Assembly (NCBI RefSeq): GCF_003254625.1
Contig: NZ_QJRJ01000074.1
Location: 124,001 to 188,000 of the forward strand
Reading direction: 5' to 3'
From: Flavobacterium ginsenosidimutans
GTDB taxonomy: Bacteria; Bacteroidota; Bacteroidia; Flavobacteriales; Flavobacteriaceae
Length of the DNA stretch: 64,000 bases
Of this stretch, positions 9,320-17,444 are shown piece after piece. The notes beneath the pieces were generated by a model. It saw nothing but the letters and a program-made list of their open reading frames with translations, did no database searches and was not told the origin of the DNA. Every line of letters begins with the position of its first letter. Position 1 is the first letter of the stretch. The position numbers and the translations under genes are program-made.

Positions 9320-9688
9320 TTAAAAGCTAAGACAGTGAACAAACTGTTCTGTACTTTGCCTTAATTGTTCGACGTCATTGAAATTAGCATTTCTCTTTTT
9401 CGTTAGAAAATTTTGAATGTATTCATTAAACATTGCTTTATCTTCATTAGTCAAACTTCCGTCATCATAAATTTGAAATATGATTTCGTTCTTTTCATCT
9501 AATATTAAACTAGCAAACGAATTGATTTTATTGTTTTTTTCGCAAAGAAGAAAAGGTATTCCAAAAAGCATTTTATCTTCAGCTTTCACATTAATATTTT
9601 TATTGAAGATGATTTGTAAAATCTCCATGTCAAATATATATACCTCTCTAAAAGTTATTTTTTTCTGTGTTGCTGTTTTAGATTCCAT
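9320..9688 (-). CDS. Conserved hypothetical protein in the MocR operon
   Basis: About 122 residues from the ATG at 9686-9688 (MESKTATQKK); a TTG five codons upstream is less likely because it lies inside the apparent promoter. No signal peptide or membrane segment. Predicted beta-rich N-terminal half (ITFREVYIFDMEILQIIF, GIPFLLCEKNNKINSFASL) and a helical C-terminus (KAMFNEYIQNFLTKKR). I do not recognise the family. It is 21 bases upstream of the MocR gene on the same strand and directly behind the putative MocR operator, so it is likely the first gene of the regulated operon. Confidence 0.65.
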   Translation of the reverse strand: MESKTATQKKITFREVYIFDMEILQIIFNKNINVKAEDKMLFGIPFLLCEKNNKINSFASLILDEKNEIIFQIYDDGSLTNEDKAMFNEYIQNFLTKKRNANFNDVEQLRQSTEQFVHCLSF

Positions 9689-9700
9689 GTCTTTTTTTAG

Positions 9701-9765
9701 CAAAATTATTGCTCTTAAAGATTTGGATACAGATACAGAAAAATATTTTTTTAAGGGTACAGATA
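9701..9765 (-). promoter_or_regulatory. Promoter with paired direct repeats (putative MocR operator)
   Basis: Plus-strand copies ggatacagata (9725-9735) and gggtacagata (9755-9765) match at 10 of 11 positions and are spaced exactly 30 bp apart, about three helical turns. A minus-strand TAATTTTG (9701-9708) fits the flavobacterial -7 consensus TAnnTTTG just upstream of the ATG at 9688. The near repeat would then overlap the -33 region and the far one lie about 65 bases upstream of the start, the layout expected for a dimer that activates or autoregulates. Assignment to the adjacent MocR gene is inference. Confidence 0.5.
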
Positions 9766-9854
9766 AAATTACTGTTTTTATTCGAGTCGGTAAAAACTGT
9801 GGAAGACTTTTTATAGTAGGAGGAATTAATTGGGAATTACAGTTGGATTTGAAG

Positions 9855-10454
9855 TTATTTTATCCATCCTGTTTTTCTCCTCCATTCAAGTGCTTCTTGT
9901 TTTCGTTTTTCGAAATCTTCAGGAGGTAATTGATTTTCTTGTATTATTCGATTTCGAATAAGTTCGGTTTGCTCTTCCAGAGAGTTGAGTCCGATAGATT
10001 GTCTTCTTTGATTTACCATTTGTAGGTCATCGAATAAATTTGGACTTAAATTTCCTTTTTCATCCCAATCAAATTGAGTTCCGTAAAGTTGTGGCTTTCC
10101 CTCCAAGGTAGCTATTCTATCTGTTAAATAGGCAAGATTAATAGGGTCTGCTTGATTTTCTTTGACTGCATTTTGCAATTGCTCCGCACAGCGTTTCATA
10201 AAATCTGGAGATCCAATAGAATGCTGTATGATTAGCCAAGCAGCTTCGCTAGCTTCTTTCCCAACTTTATCAATCGTCGGATAACCGATTGTGTTTATGA
10301 TTTCATTTAAGATTATTGCATTTTGTTTATGCAGCTTTTCCATTTCTTCATCATATCCTTCAAAAAGTTTTTTGTTTTCAATAAGCTTGTTTCTCAATTT
10401 GAGATCAGCATTTTTCAACTCAATTATTCTTTCGGAAATGATTTTGTTATCCAT
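9855..10454 (-). CDS. DUF6624 domain protein
   Basis: 199 residues, cytoplasmic, no signal peptide. The N-terminal half is helical with charged residues (about 1-55). The second half carries the pattern I associate with DUF6624: an IGYPTIDKVGKEASEAAW segment, a QHS motif, then AYLTDRIATLEGKPQLYGTQ followed by FDDLQMVNQRRQSIGL. Biochemical function of the family is not known to me. It lies 68 bases downstream of a small unknown gene on the same strand and may share its transcript. The stop is 151 bases from the putative MocR promoter region. Confidence 0.8.
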   Translation of the reverse strand: MDNKIISERIIELKNADLKLRNKLIENKKLFEGYDEEMEKLHKQNAIILNEIINTIGYPTIDKVGKEASEAAWLIIQHSIGSPDFMKRCAEQLQNAVKENQADPINLAYLTDRIATLEGKPQLYGTQFDWDEKGNLSPNLFDDLQMVNQRRQSIGLNSLEEQTELIRNRIIQENQLPPEDFEKRKQEALEWRRKTGWIK

Positions 10455-10522
10455 TTGATATTGGTTAAAAGAATTAACTGGAAATGGTTTTTGATTTTAA
10501 AAAAAAGGGCCTCAGGATAAAA

Positions 10523-10780
10523 TTAATTATCCTCCTTTTCCAAATCTGCAGCAGAAATCTGATCTAAGATATTGGTCTGATTTGGCGAAATGTAATTTTT
10601 GTTTTCGGTAATCTGTTCTTTCTTAAAAAGAAGATCTAAGGCATTGTACAATTTTAATAAAACATCTTTGTCTTCTTTGGCAATATCTAAAGCGGTATTG
10701 AAATTAAAAACATAATTATTCGAATTGCGTACTTCGACTTTTATCGTTTTTGATGTGATCTTAAATTTGACTATATCCAT
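10523..10780 (-). CDS. Small hypothetical protein
   Basis: 85 residues, starting at the ATG at 10778-10780. The N-terminal half is predicted beta (IVKFKITSKTIKVEVRNSNNYVFNF), the middle helical (KEDKDVLLKLYNALDLLFKKE), and the C-terminus acidic (ISAADLEKEDN). No signal peptide, no recognisable domain. It sits between the ACT-domain gene and DUF6624, same strand. Codon use looks like its neighbours, so it is probably a real gene, but nothing supports a function. Confidence 0.6.
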   Translation of the reverse strand: MDIVKFKITSKTIKVEVRNSNNYVFNFNTALDIAKEDKDVLLKLYNALDLLFKKEQITENKNYISPNQTNILDQISAADLEKEDN

Positions 10781-10851
10781 ATGCTATAAAATTACCTCTG
10801 CAAAATAACTATTTTAATGGCAGTTTTTATGGTTATTTTTTGATTTTTTAA

Positions 10852-11262
10852 TTACAAAGAATTTTTATTCTCTTGTTTTAATTTCAGGAGTATATCCATT
10901 GCTTTCACAGCGTCATTTTCATCAACAAAAATATGATCGTGTAAATATGCGGCAATTACATTGCAGCTAATATTGGCCTTTCCTAATGCTTGAGAAAATG
11001 CAGCAGTCAAACCTACAGCGGCTAAAGAAGAATGAACTTCTAAAGTAATCCAAGAAGCAATGTAAGAGAAATGAAGATTAAGTTCTTCTGCAAAATGTTT
11101 TTCTAATACTACAGTAATCCCTTCTTTTTCTTTAAATAGAAACAAAATCTTTGAAAAAGGAACCTTTTCTAGAGAATCTACTTTTGTAAAAACATATTTT
11201 CCTGTATTAAGAACAGGATTGAGATTCTCTAAAATCGTATTTAAATTTATTTCGCCTTCCAT
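10852..11262 (-). CDS. ACT domain protein
   Basis: 136 residues resembling the stand-alone ACT-domain proteins of COG3602. Two ACT-like halves are visible: about 1-60 (GKYVFTKVDSLEKV, ITVVLEKHFAEELNLHF) and about 65-130, with the conserved block WITLEVHSSLAAVGLTAAFSQAL followed by ISCNVIAAYLHDHIFV. ACT domains bind amino acids or other small ligands and usually regulate enzymes; as a stand-alone protein the ligand and partner are unknown. It is the nearest gene downstream of tRNA-Met, but the terminator at 11295-11328 separates them. Confidence 0.85.
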   Translation of the reverse strand: MEGEINLNTILENLNPVLNTGKYVFTKVDSLEKVPFSKILFLFKEKEGITVVLEKHFAEELNLHFSYIASWITLEVHSSLAAVGLTAAFSQALGKANISCNVIAAYLHDHIFVDENDAVKAMDILLKLKQENKNSL

Positions 11263-11294
11263 AAAATTAGGACTGTTTTTTATTTAAAAATAAT

Positions 11295-11328
11295 AAAAAA
11301 CCCTTAAACATTTCTGTTTAAGGGTTTT
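11295..11328 (-). terminator. Rho-independent terminator after tRNA-Met
   Basis: Perfect 9-bp stem cccttaaac (11301-11309) / gtttaaggg (11316-11324) with a 6-base loop, flanked by an A-run on the left, which reads as a T-run on the minus strand. It lies 10-15 bases beyond the tRNA 3' end. Confidence 0.85.
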
Positions 11329-11338
11329 ACCTTCTAAG

Positions 11339-11412
11339 TAGCGAGGACGGGAGTTGAACCCGTGACCTCAGGGTTATGAATCCTGCGCTCTAACCAACTG
11401 AGCTACCTCGCC
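11339..11412 (-). tRNA. tRNA-Met (CAT)
   Basis: A 74-base cloverleaf on the minus strand: acceptor ggcgagg paired with cctcgct (the first pair is a G-U wobble), D-stem gctc, anticodon arm caggatTCATAAccctg with anticodon CAT, T-arm cgggttcaactcccg, discriminator A. CCA is not encoded. An initiator tRNA would lack a first base pair and have three G-C pairs in the anticodon stem; this has neither, so elongator Met is favoured. A CAT anticodon can also belong to lysidine-modified tRNA-Ile2, which I cannot exclude by eye. Confidence 0.9.
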
Positions 11413-11562
11413 TGGACTGCTATCATGAATTCCTGATTGCGGGTGCAAAGATAGAAATAATATTAAAGCGCGCAAGCATAAAATGAAGAAAAAAAAATAT
11501 TTTTAATTATGCATTGTTTTTGGACATATATTCTTATATTTCGAAAAAAATTAAAGTAGCAC

Positions 11563-11955
11563 ATGGATTCAAAAATACGTTACGAAATCGAGTTTCCGAT
11601 CAATTCTTCGCCACAATTATTGTATCAATATATATCAACGCCGTCAGGTTTACAAGAATGGTTTGCTGACAATGTTAATTCAAGAGGTGAATTTTTTACT
11701 TTCATCTGGAATGATTCGCAGGAAAAAGCTCGCTTGGCTTCAAAAAAATCTGGCGAAAAAGTAAAGTTCAAATGGGTTGACGAAAGCAGTAAAGACACTG
11801 AGTACTTTTTTGAACTTCATATTTTAGTTGATGAATTGACTAAAGATGTGTCACTTATGGTGGTTGATTTTGCCGATAAAGAAGAATTAGGCGAAGCTAA
11901 ACAATTGTGGGAGAATCAAATCTCAGACTTAAAACATCTTATAGGATCTGTTTAG
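11563..11955 (+). CDS. START-like (SRPBCC) domain protein
   Basis: 130 residues forming one helix-grip domain: RYEIEFPINSSPQLLYQYISTPSGLQEWFADNV at the N-terminus and a C-terminal long helix (KEELGEAKQLWENQISDLKHLI). This is the AHSA1/START-like arrangement, a hydrophobic cavity fold used for lipid or chaperone-client binding. It is cytoplasmic and single-domain. It is followed 54 bases later by the class IV aminotransferase on the same strand, but a TATATTTG element at 11976-11983 suggests that the latter has its own promoter. Confidence 0.85.
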   Translation: MDSKIRYEIEFPINSSPQLLYQYISTPSGLQEWFADNVNSRGEFFTFIWNDSQEKARLASKKSGEKVKFKWVDESSKDTEYFFELHILVDELTKDVSLMVVDFADKEELGEAKQLWENQISDLKHLIGSV

Positions 11956-12009
11956 TAAAAGTCTATTTTATACCTTATATTTGCCCTGAACAAAATTCAG
12001 GGTTTTTTT

Positions 12010-12846
12010 ATGATTAATTTTAACGGAAACATAGGGCAGGAAGATAATATACTAACTCTTAACCGCGCCTTTTTGTATGGTGACGGAATATTCGAAACAG
12101 TAAAAATTGTCAACGGAAAAATCTTGTTTCTTGAAGATCATTATTTTAGACTGATGGCTTCAATGCGTGTGGTCAGAATGATGATTCCTATGGATTTTAC
12201 AATGGAATATTTTGAAGAGCAGATTCTTAATTTGGTTAACCAATTGAATATTGCATCTTCAGCAAGAGCTAGAATTACCGTTTTTAGAAACGATGGCGGT
12301 TTGTATCTTCCTAAAAGTAATGATATTTCATTCTTAATCAACGCTATTTCTCTTGGAAATAAAGCTTACTCTTTAAATACAAACGAATACGAAGTAGATT
12401 TGTATAAAGACTTCTATGTAACAAAACAATTATTATCATCTCTGAAAACAACAAACAAGATGATTAATATAACAGGAAGTATTTATGCAAATGAAAATGA
12501 TCTTGCTAATTGTATTTTACTGAATGACAGTAAAAATGTTGTAGAAGCGCTTCAGGGAAATATTTTTATGGTTACAGGAAATAAGCTTATTACACCTCCA
12601 GTTTCAGAAGGTGCATTAAACGGAATTATGCGTAAGCAAATTTTGGCATTGGCCAAAAAAGTTGAAGGCATAGAAGTTGTAGAAGAGATAATTTCGCCTT
12701 TTGATCTTCAAAAAGCAGACGAATTATTCCTGACTAATGTAATCATGGGAATACAGCCGATAACTAAATATCGAAAAAAGGAGTTTACAACGAATCTGGC
12801 TCATTTACTAGTGCAGAAGCTAAATGAATCCATCTCTGAAAATTAA
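12010..12846 (+). CDS. Class IV PLP-dependent aminotransferase
   Basis: 278 residues. Fold-type IV features: LNRAFLYGDGIFETVKI at the N-terminus with the substrate-side FET motif, FLEDHYFRLMASMR, catalytic lysine in LSSLKTTNKM (about residue 145), and NIFMVTGNKLITPP near the PLP phosphate site. The family contains branched-chain aminotransferase, D-amino-acid aminotransferase and aminodeoxychorismate lyase (PabC). The length (about 280) and gene setting favour PabC-like or D-amino-acid type, but the sequence does not decide. The stop codon overlaps that of the convergent YqgE gene (shared TTAA at 12843-12846). Confidence 0.88.
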   Translation: MINFNGNIGQEDNILTLNRAFLYGDGIFETVKIVNGKILFLEDHYFRLMASMRVVRMMIPMDFTMEYFEEQILNLVNQLNIASSARARITVFRNDGGLYLPKSNDISFLINAISLGNKAYSLNTNEYEVDLYKDFYVTKQLLSSLKTTNKMINITGSIYANENDLANCILLNDSKNVVEALQGNIFMVTGNKLITPPVSEGALNGIMRKQILALAKKVEGIEVVEEIISPFDLQKADELFLTNVIMGIQPITKYRKKEFTTNLAHLLVQKLNESISEN

Positions 12847-13403
12847 TTCAGATATGGATTTTCAGGTGCGTTAGACCAAATAAGATAATCACCGCCAAGC
12901 TCAATAATCTGCTCTTTCCAAAAGTGAGTAGTAGATTTTCCGATAATTTTATTTTTATAATTATTATCAGCAATAATCCAAGAGTTTCCTTGCATCTCAT
13001 TTTCGAGTTGATTTTCGTCCCAACCGGTATAGCCTAAGAAAAAGCGAATATTATTTTTACTAATAGTTCCGCTGTTTATTAAGTCTTTAGTTGACTCAAA
13101 ATCACCTCCCCAATAAATCCCGTTCGAAATCTCAACACTATTTGGGATTAACTCAGGAATATTGTGAATGAAATAAAGGTTGTCTTGTTCTACAGGGCCT
13201 CCGTTATATATCTTAAAGTTAGCATCAATTTCGGGTATTAAGTCACTAATAGTGTATTTTAATGGCTTATTAATTATAAAACCTATTGATCCTTCTTTGT
13301 TATGGTCTGCTAATAAAATTACCGATCTATTAAAAGATAAATCTCCAATTATTGAAGGCTCGGCAATAAGCAGGTGTCCTTTTTTTAATTTTTCTGAAAT
13401 CAT
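12843..13403 (-). CDS. YqgE/AlgH family protein
   Basis: 186 residues from the ATG at 13401-13403 (MISEKLKKGHLLIAEPS); a 23-codon upstream extension is AT-rich, basic and unlike family members. The conserved core shows LKKGHLLIAEPSI, FNRSVILLADHNKEGSIGFIINKP and YNGGPVEQDNLYFIHN, with FFLGYTGWDENQLENEM later. YqgE/AlgH (PF02622) was once proposed as a regulator of alginate synthesis; its real function is unsettled. It is transcribed away from HU, with an HU terminator between them. Confidence 0.92.
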   Translation of the reverse strand: MISEKLKKGHLLIAEPSIIGDLSFNRSVILLADHNKEGSIGFIINKPLKYTISDLIPEIDANFKIYNGGPVEQDNLYFIHNIPELIPNSVEISNGIYWGGDFESTKDLINSGTISKNNIRFFLGYTGWDENQLENEMQGNSWIIADNNYKNKIIGKSTTHFWKEQIIELGGDYLIWSNAPENPYLN

Positions 13404-13473
13404 ACGGTTACAATTTTTATTAAATTTAATCATAAAAAAATTAAAATCACAAAAAAAATCGTTAAACCGCATA

Positions 13474-13500
13474 AAAAAACCTTCCAGATGGAAGGTTTTA
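13474..13500 (-). terminator. Terminator of the HU gene
   Basis: Inverted repeat aaccttcc / ggaaggtt around a short loop (agat), followed on the minus strand by a run of T (plus-strand A-run at 13474-13480). It lies about 32 bases after the HU stop codon. Confidence 0.8.
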
Positions 13501-13531
13501 ATTATATTATAAGTTTAGAGAACTTTCTTAC

Positions 13532-13804
13532 TTAGTTCACTGCACCTTCTAATTCAGCTCCAGCTTTGAATTTTACAACGTTTTTAGCTGCGATTTTAAT
13601 AGTTTTTCCTGTTTGTGGGTTTCTACCGTCTCTAGCAGCTCTAGAAGAAACTGACCATGATCCAAAACCTACTAATGAAACTCTTCCTCCTTTTTTCAAA
13701 GTTGTTCCTACATTACCTAAAAAAGACTCTAAAGCTAATTTCGCCGCAGCTTTTGTAATTCCTGCATCAGCAGCGATAGCATCGATTAATTCTGATTTGT
13801 TCAT
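13532..13804 (-). CDS. HU family DNA-binding protein
   Basis: 90 residues, the exact length of HU. It starts MNKSELIDAIAADAGITKAA, the helical dimerisation half, and carries the DNA-binding arm signature GFGSWSVSSRAARDGRNPQTG ending in KNVVKFKAGAELEGAVN. It is a histone-like protein that bends and compacts DNA in the nucleoid. A strong TTG-N19-TAAATTTG promoter (13849-13878) and a terminator make it a monocistronic, probably highly expressed gene. It has the standard HU form without the C-terminal extension seen in some Bacteroidota paralogues. Confidence 0.97.
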   Translation of the reverse strand: MNKSELIDAIAADAGITKAAAKLALESFLGNVGTTLKKGGRVSLVGFGSWSVSSRAARDGRNPQTGKTIKIAAKNVVKFKAGAELEGAVN

Positions 13805-13848
13805 AATAATTAGTTATTAATTGTTGGTTAAAAAAAATTGTTAATACA

Positions 13849-13878
13849 CAAATTTAGTAGGAAATCCGTTGCGTGCAA
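13849..13878 (-). promoter_or_regulatory. Promoter of the HU gene
   Basis: On the minus strand TTG (13876-13878), a 19-base spacer, then TAAATTTG (13849-13856), matching the Bacteroidota -33/-7 consensus. The predicted transcript starts about 38 bases upstream of the ATG. Confidence 0.7.
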
Positions 13879-13984
13879 GTGTTTTCTTTATTTTTAGCAA
13901 AAATTGTTAATAACTTGCTTTTTTTGTTCATAAAGAGTGTTGTTCGTCGATAAAAAACAGGTACAAACCCCTGTTTTACTGGCG

Positions 13985-14932
13985 TTAATACACTTTTGCA
14001 GCTTCGGAAAAAGTCACTCCATTTAATAATTCTGAAGCAAGCATTCTCTTTTTTCCTGGAAATTGTAGACTTAATAACTGAATAAACCCTTCTTTTATTG
14101 CAATCTTGATTTCTTTTTTACTGCTAATTAACTTTCCAGTCTCGTAAGAATGTGATTCTGAGATTAATTTAGCTTCATATATTTTGATGTTCAATTCTTC
14201 ATTTTGGTCTTTCAAAAAACACCAAGAAGCAGGATAAGGACTTAATCCTCGAATTAAGTTATTGATTTCTGCTCCAGATTTTGTCCAATCGATTTTGCAG
14301 TTTTCTTTATTTAATTTGTAAGCGGTTTTAATATCGTCGTTATCTTCTTGAATTGTTGTGGTAACATTTCCAGTTTCAATAACTTTTAAAGTGTCAATTA
14401 CAGTTGTGCTTCCTAAATGCATCAAACGATCGTGCAATTGTCCCGCAGTTTCTTCTGGCTCGATATTGATTTCAGAATTTAAAATCATTGCACCAGTATC
14501 AATTTTATCATCAATAAAGAAAGTGGTAACACCAGTTTTTGTTTCTCCATTAATAATAGCCCAGTTAATTGGAGCGGCGCCACGATAATTTGGCAATAAA
14601 GAAGCATGAAGATTAAAAGTTCCAAATGAAGGCATTTCCCAAACTACTTTTGGCAGCATTCTAAAAGCAACTACGATTTGTAAATTGGCATTCAAAGCTT
14701 TTAATTCTGCTAAGAAACTCTCGTCTTTTAAATTGGTTGGCTGTAATAAAGTAAGATTGTTAGCAAGTGCATATTCTTTAACAGCCGAATATTTTATTTT
14801 TTGTCCGCGTCCAGCTGGTTTATCTGCAGCTGTAATCACACCGACAACATCGTAGTCATTTTTAATAATGGTGTCCAAAATGCCAACGGCAAATTCTGGA
14901 GTTCCCATAAATATAATTCTCAATTTCTCCAT
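13985..14932 (-). CDS. fmt: Methionyl-tRNA formyltransferase
   Basis: 315 residues. It transfers a formyl group from 10-formyl-tetrahydrofolate to Met-tRNA(fMet) for translation initiation. The N-terminal hydrolase-like domain begins IIFMGTPEFAV. The catalytic triad is visible: Asn107 and His109 in NLHASLLPNYRG and Asp145 in DDKIDTG. The C-terminal OB-like domain (about 205-315) contains IRGLSPYPASWCF. The start codon overlaps the recQ stop by one base, so the two are translationally linked. No deformylase is adjacent. Confidence 0.96.
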   Translation of the reverse strand: MEKLRIIFMGTPEFAVGILDTIIKNDYDVVGVITAADKPAGRGQKIKYSAVKEYALANNLTLLQPTNLKDESFLAELKALNANLQIVVAFRMLPKVVWEMPSFGTFNLHASLLPNYRGAAPINWAIINGETKTGVTTFFIDDKIDTGAMILNSEINIEPEETAGQLHDRLMHLGSTTVIDTLKVIETGNVTTTIQEDNDDIKTAYKLNKENCKIDWTKSGAEINNLIRGLSPYPASWCFLKDQNEELNIKIYEAKLISESHSYETGKLISSKKEIKIAIKEGFIQLLSLQFPGKKRMLASELLNGVTFSEAAKVY

Positions 14933-16827
14933 TATGATTTTAAAGTGTATTTATTATTCGCTTGTATAATGATATGATTGTTTTCGAGTAACTCCTGAAG
15001 AACCGAAATTATGTCTTTTGTGTCCATTTTTATTTGGTTCTCAATTTCTCTCGAAGTCAACGAAGCTGTTTTTAGTAAAGAAAGGATTTTGTCTGCAATC
15101 GAATCGGCTTCAGTGATTTTTCCTTTTTGTGTAATGCAGTACGAACAAATACCGCAGTTTTCGTTTGTTTCTTCACCAAAATAATCTAGCACCAATCTGT
15201 TTTTGCAGGTTTTAGTGTCTTTTATATAATGCAAAACAGATAAAAGCTGTTCTTTTTTGACTTCGTTTTGTTTTTCTAAATATTTCGAAACTCTATTTAT
15301 AGTGTGATCATCTTCGCGAACTTCATTAAACAAAATAGTAGCGTCGTTATTTTTAGACTTATATTCTATAATTTCTTTTTCTTTTAATTTTTCTAAAAGC
15401 GCTATAATTTGCTCTTCAGGGCGATTTGATTTTTTTGCAATTAATCCCAAATTCAAATTAGATTTCACTTCATAAACTCCGGGATAAGTTCTCAAAATAG
15501 CCAAAATGATTTCTTCATCATTTGGATTCAAACTCATGTATCGAATTACTTCTTTAGATTCAATCAGAAACTGAATGCTGATTTTTTCTGAGAATTCCTG
15601 AGACATCGTAATAATTCCCTGCTGATTTAAAAACTGTAAAGCATTATAAGTCTTCAAAGTTGGGAATTCATATTTATTGCAGAAATGATTTAGTTTGAAT
15701 GAGAAAGATTCGTCTAAACCTTCTCCGTAAGCAATTTGAAAATAATTGCACAATTTGTTGTACATCGTTTTCAAGAATTTTTTGTCAGGAAGAACGCTTA
15801 AAAACTGCTGTTCAGTCTGAACGGAATCAGAATTGTTATAAAGTAAAACCGAAAAAGCTTTTGCGCCATTTCGTCCCGCGCGTCCAGATTCCTGATAATA
15901 ATTTTCTAAGTTTTCTGGAAGCTGCGTATGAATAACGGTTTTTACATTGTCTTTGTCAATTCCCATTCCGAAAGCATTCGTAGCCACAATAACTTGCGCT
16001 TGTTCCGACATCCACAACTGCATGTTTTTATCTTTTTCTTTTGCAGAAAGTCCACCATGATAATACGTTGCCGTAAAACCTAACGATTGCAATTGCGAAG
16101 ATATATTCAAACACGCTTTACGATTTCGTACATATATAATAGAAGGTTGCGGATTCTTTTTCAGAATTTGTTCTGTACGGTATAATTTATCCTCAACTTC
16201 AAAAATCATGTAAGCGATATTTTTTCGCTCAAACGATTGTTGAAAATGATTCGGGTTTTTTAATTCTAATTGCGTTCTAATATCTTCAATAACTCTTGGA
16301 GTTGCTGTTGCGGTTAAAGCTAAAAAAGGAATTTTAGGAAAGAATTTTTTTAGTTCTGAAATTTTAAGATACGCTGGCCTAAAATCATGACCCCATTGCG
16401 AAACACAATGCGCTTCGTCAATAGCAATTAAATTTATAGGTAGGTTTTTAATGCGTTCCAGAATCCAATCTGATTGTAAACGTTCTGGTGATAAGTAGAG
16501 AAATTTATAATTTCCGTACTGGCAATTGTCTAAAAGATCAATCAATTCTTCAGTGTGAATTCCGCCAGTAAGAGCAATTGCTTTAATCTCTCTTTTTTGT
16601 AGATTCATTACCTGATCTTTCATCAAGGCAATTAAAGGAGAAATAACTAAACAAATGCCTTCCTGCATCATAGCGGGGACTTGAAAACAAATCGATTTTC
16701 CACCTCCTGTCGGAAGTACTGCAAAAGTATCCTGTCCTTCAAGAACAGAATCGATAATTTCTTTTTGCAACGGTCTAAAACTGTCGTGTTTCCAGTATTT
16801 TAGAAGAATATCCTGTGCTCCGAGCAT
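14932..16827 (-). CDS. recQ: RecQ-type ATP-dependent DNA helicase
   Basis: 631 residues. Superfamily 2 helicase motifs in order: Walker A LPTGGGKSICFQ (about 38-49), DEAH box in AIDEAHCVSQWGHDFRP, TATATP motif III, and the second RecA lobe with QESGRAGRNG (motif VI). A zinc-binding cysteine set follows much later (CKNRLVLDYF ... CGICSYC, about 545-570). About 200 residues separate motif VI from the zinc cysteines, longer than in E. coli RecQ, and no HRDC domain is evident. The role is 3'-5' unwinding in recombination and fork repair. It forms a two-gene overlap with fmt. Confidence 0.93.
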   Translation of the reverse strand: MLGAQDILLKYWKHDSFRPLQKEIIDSVLEGQDTFAVLPTGGGKSICFQVPAMMQEGICLVISPLIALMKDQVMNLQKREIKAIALTGGIHTEELIDLLDNCQYGNYKFLYLSPERLQSDWILERIKNLPINLIAIDEAHCVSQWGHDFRPAYLKISELKKFFPKIPFLALTATATPRVIEDIRTQLELKNPNHFQQSFERKNIAYMIFEVEDKLYRTEQILKKNPQPSIIYVRNRKACLNISSQLQSLGFTATYYHGGLSAKEKDKNMQLWMSEQAQVIVATNAFGMGIDKDNVKTVIHTQLPENLENYYQESGRAGRNGAKAFSVLLYNNSDSVQTEQQFLSVLPDKKFLKTMYNKLCNYFQIAYGEGLDESFSFKLNHFCNKYEFPTLKTYNALQFLNQQGIITMSQEFSEKISIQFLIESKEVIRYMSLNPNDEEIILAILRTYPGVYEVKSNLNLGLIAKKSNRPEEQIIALLEKLKEKEIIEYKSKNNDATILFNEVREDDHTINRVSKYLEKQNEVKKEQLLSVLHYIKDTKTCKNRLVLDYFGEETNENCGICSYCITQKGKITEADSIADKILSLLKTASLTSREIENQIKMDTKDIISVLQELLENNHIIIQANNKYTLKS

Positions 16828-16892
16828 TGCCTTGGTTTTAAAGTTAAAAATTTAGAAAACAGTTTCTAGTTTTACAACTTTAAACCATACCG

Positions 16893-17426
16893 CTAAATTT
16901 TGTCTAAGATATAAAGAATTCTGTTTTCAACTGTATCTTTAGGAACTTCAATCAGTTCGTAACCATATTTTTTATAAGTCTCAACAAGATGCTCCTGAAT
17001 TTTTACTGCCTGATCAAAATTTTCATAACGCTCAGAATCACTTTGGTAAATCTCCTCCCAAGGCGGTAAAATAAAGGTTTTAGAATATTTGAAATCTTCG
17101 CATGCTTTGGTAAAATGCTCTGGATACTCATCGCCAATATAATCCATATAGGCTACCACATCTGGAATTCCTCTGTCAATAAAAACCACATTATCAGGTT
17201 CGTTAACAGCATTTTTATATTGTTCAATACGTCCTTCCAACAACATTTCGCTAAACAAAAGCGGCTGTTCTAGAAACAGCTGTTCAATGCCTTGTTCCTG
17301 TGCTTTCATGGTAACCTGTCTAGAGATTTCAGGATAGCAGCAAAAGCCACGAGCTACCAATTCGTTAATAAGTGTTGATTTTCCAGTACCAGGTCCGCCA
17401 AGCAAGACAATAATTTCTTTTTGCAC
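16893..17426 (-). CDS. P-loop ATPase of the AAA_28 type
   Basis: About 177 residues if started at the GTG at 17424-17426 (V/MQKEIIVLLGGPGTGKST); a TTG at 17445-17447 is in frame but lies inside the apparent -7 promoter element, which argues for the GTG. Walker A GGPGTGKSTL is at the very N-terminus; a conserved FIDRGIPDVVAYMDY block follows at about residue 90, as in AAA_28/NadR-like ATPases (PF13521). Such proteins are often small-molecule or NAD-precursor kinases, but the substrate is not known. It is transcribed alone. Confidence 0.82.
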   Translation of the reverse strand: MQKEIIVLLGGPGTGKSTLINELVARGFCCYPEISRQVTMKAQEQGIEQLFLEQPLLFSEMLLEGRIEQYKNAVNEPDNVVFIDRGIPDVVAYMDYIGDEYPEHFTKACEDFKYSKTFILPPWEEIYQSDSERYENFDQAVKIQEHLVETYKKYGYELIEVPKDTVENRILYILDKI

Positions 17427-17444
17427 TATTCTAAAAATAAAGCG

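Noticed and set aside
9855..10454. DUF6624 gene as toxin or effector
   Set aside because: No paired immunity-like gene or secretion marker; the neighbouring 85-residue gene has no known antitoxin feature.
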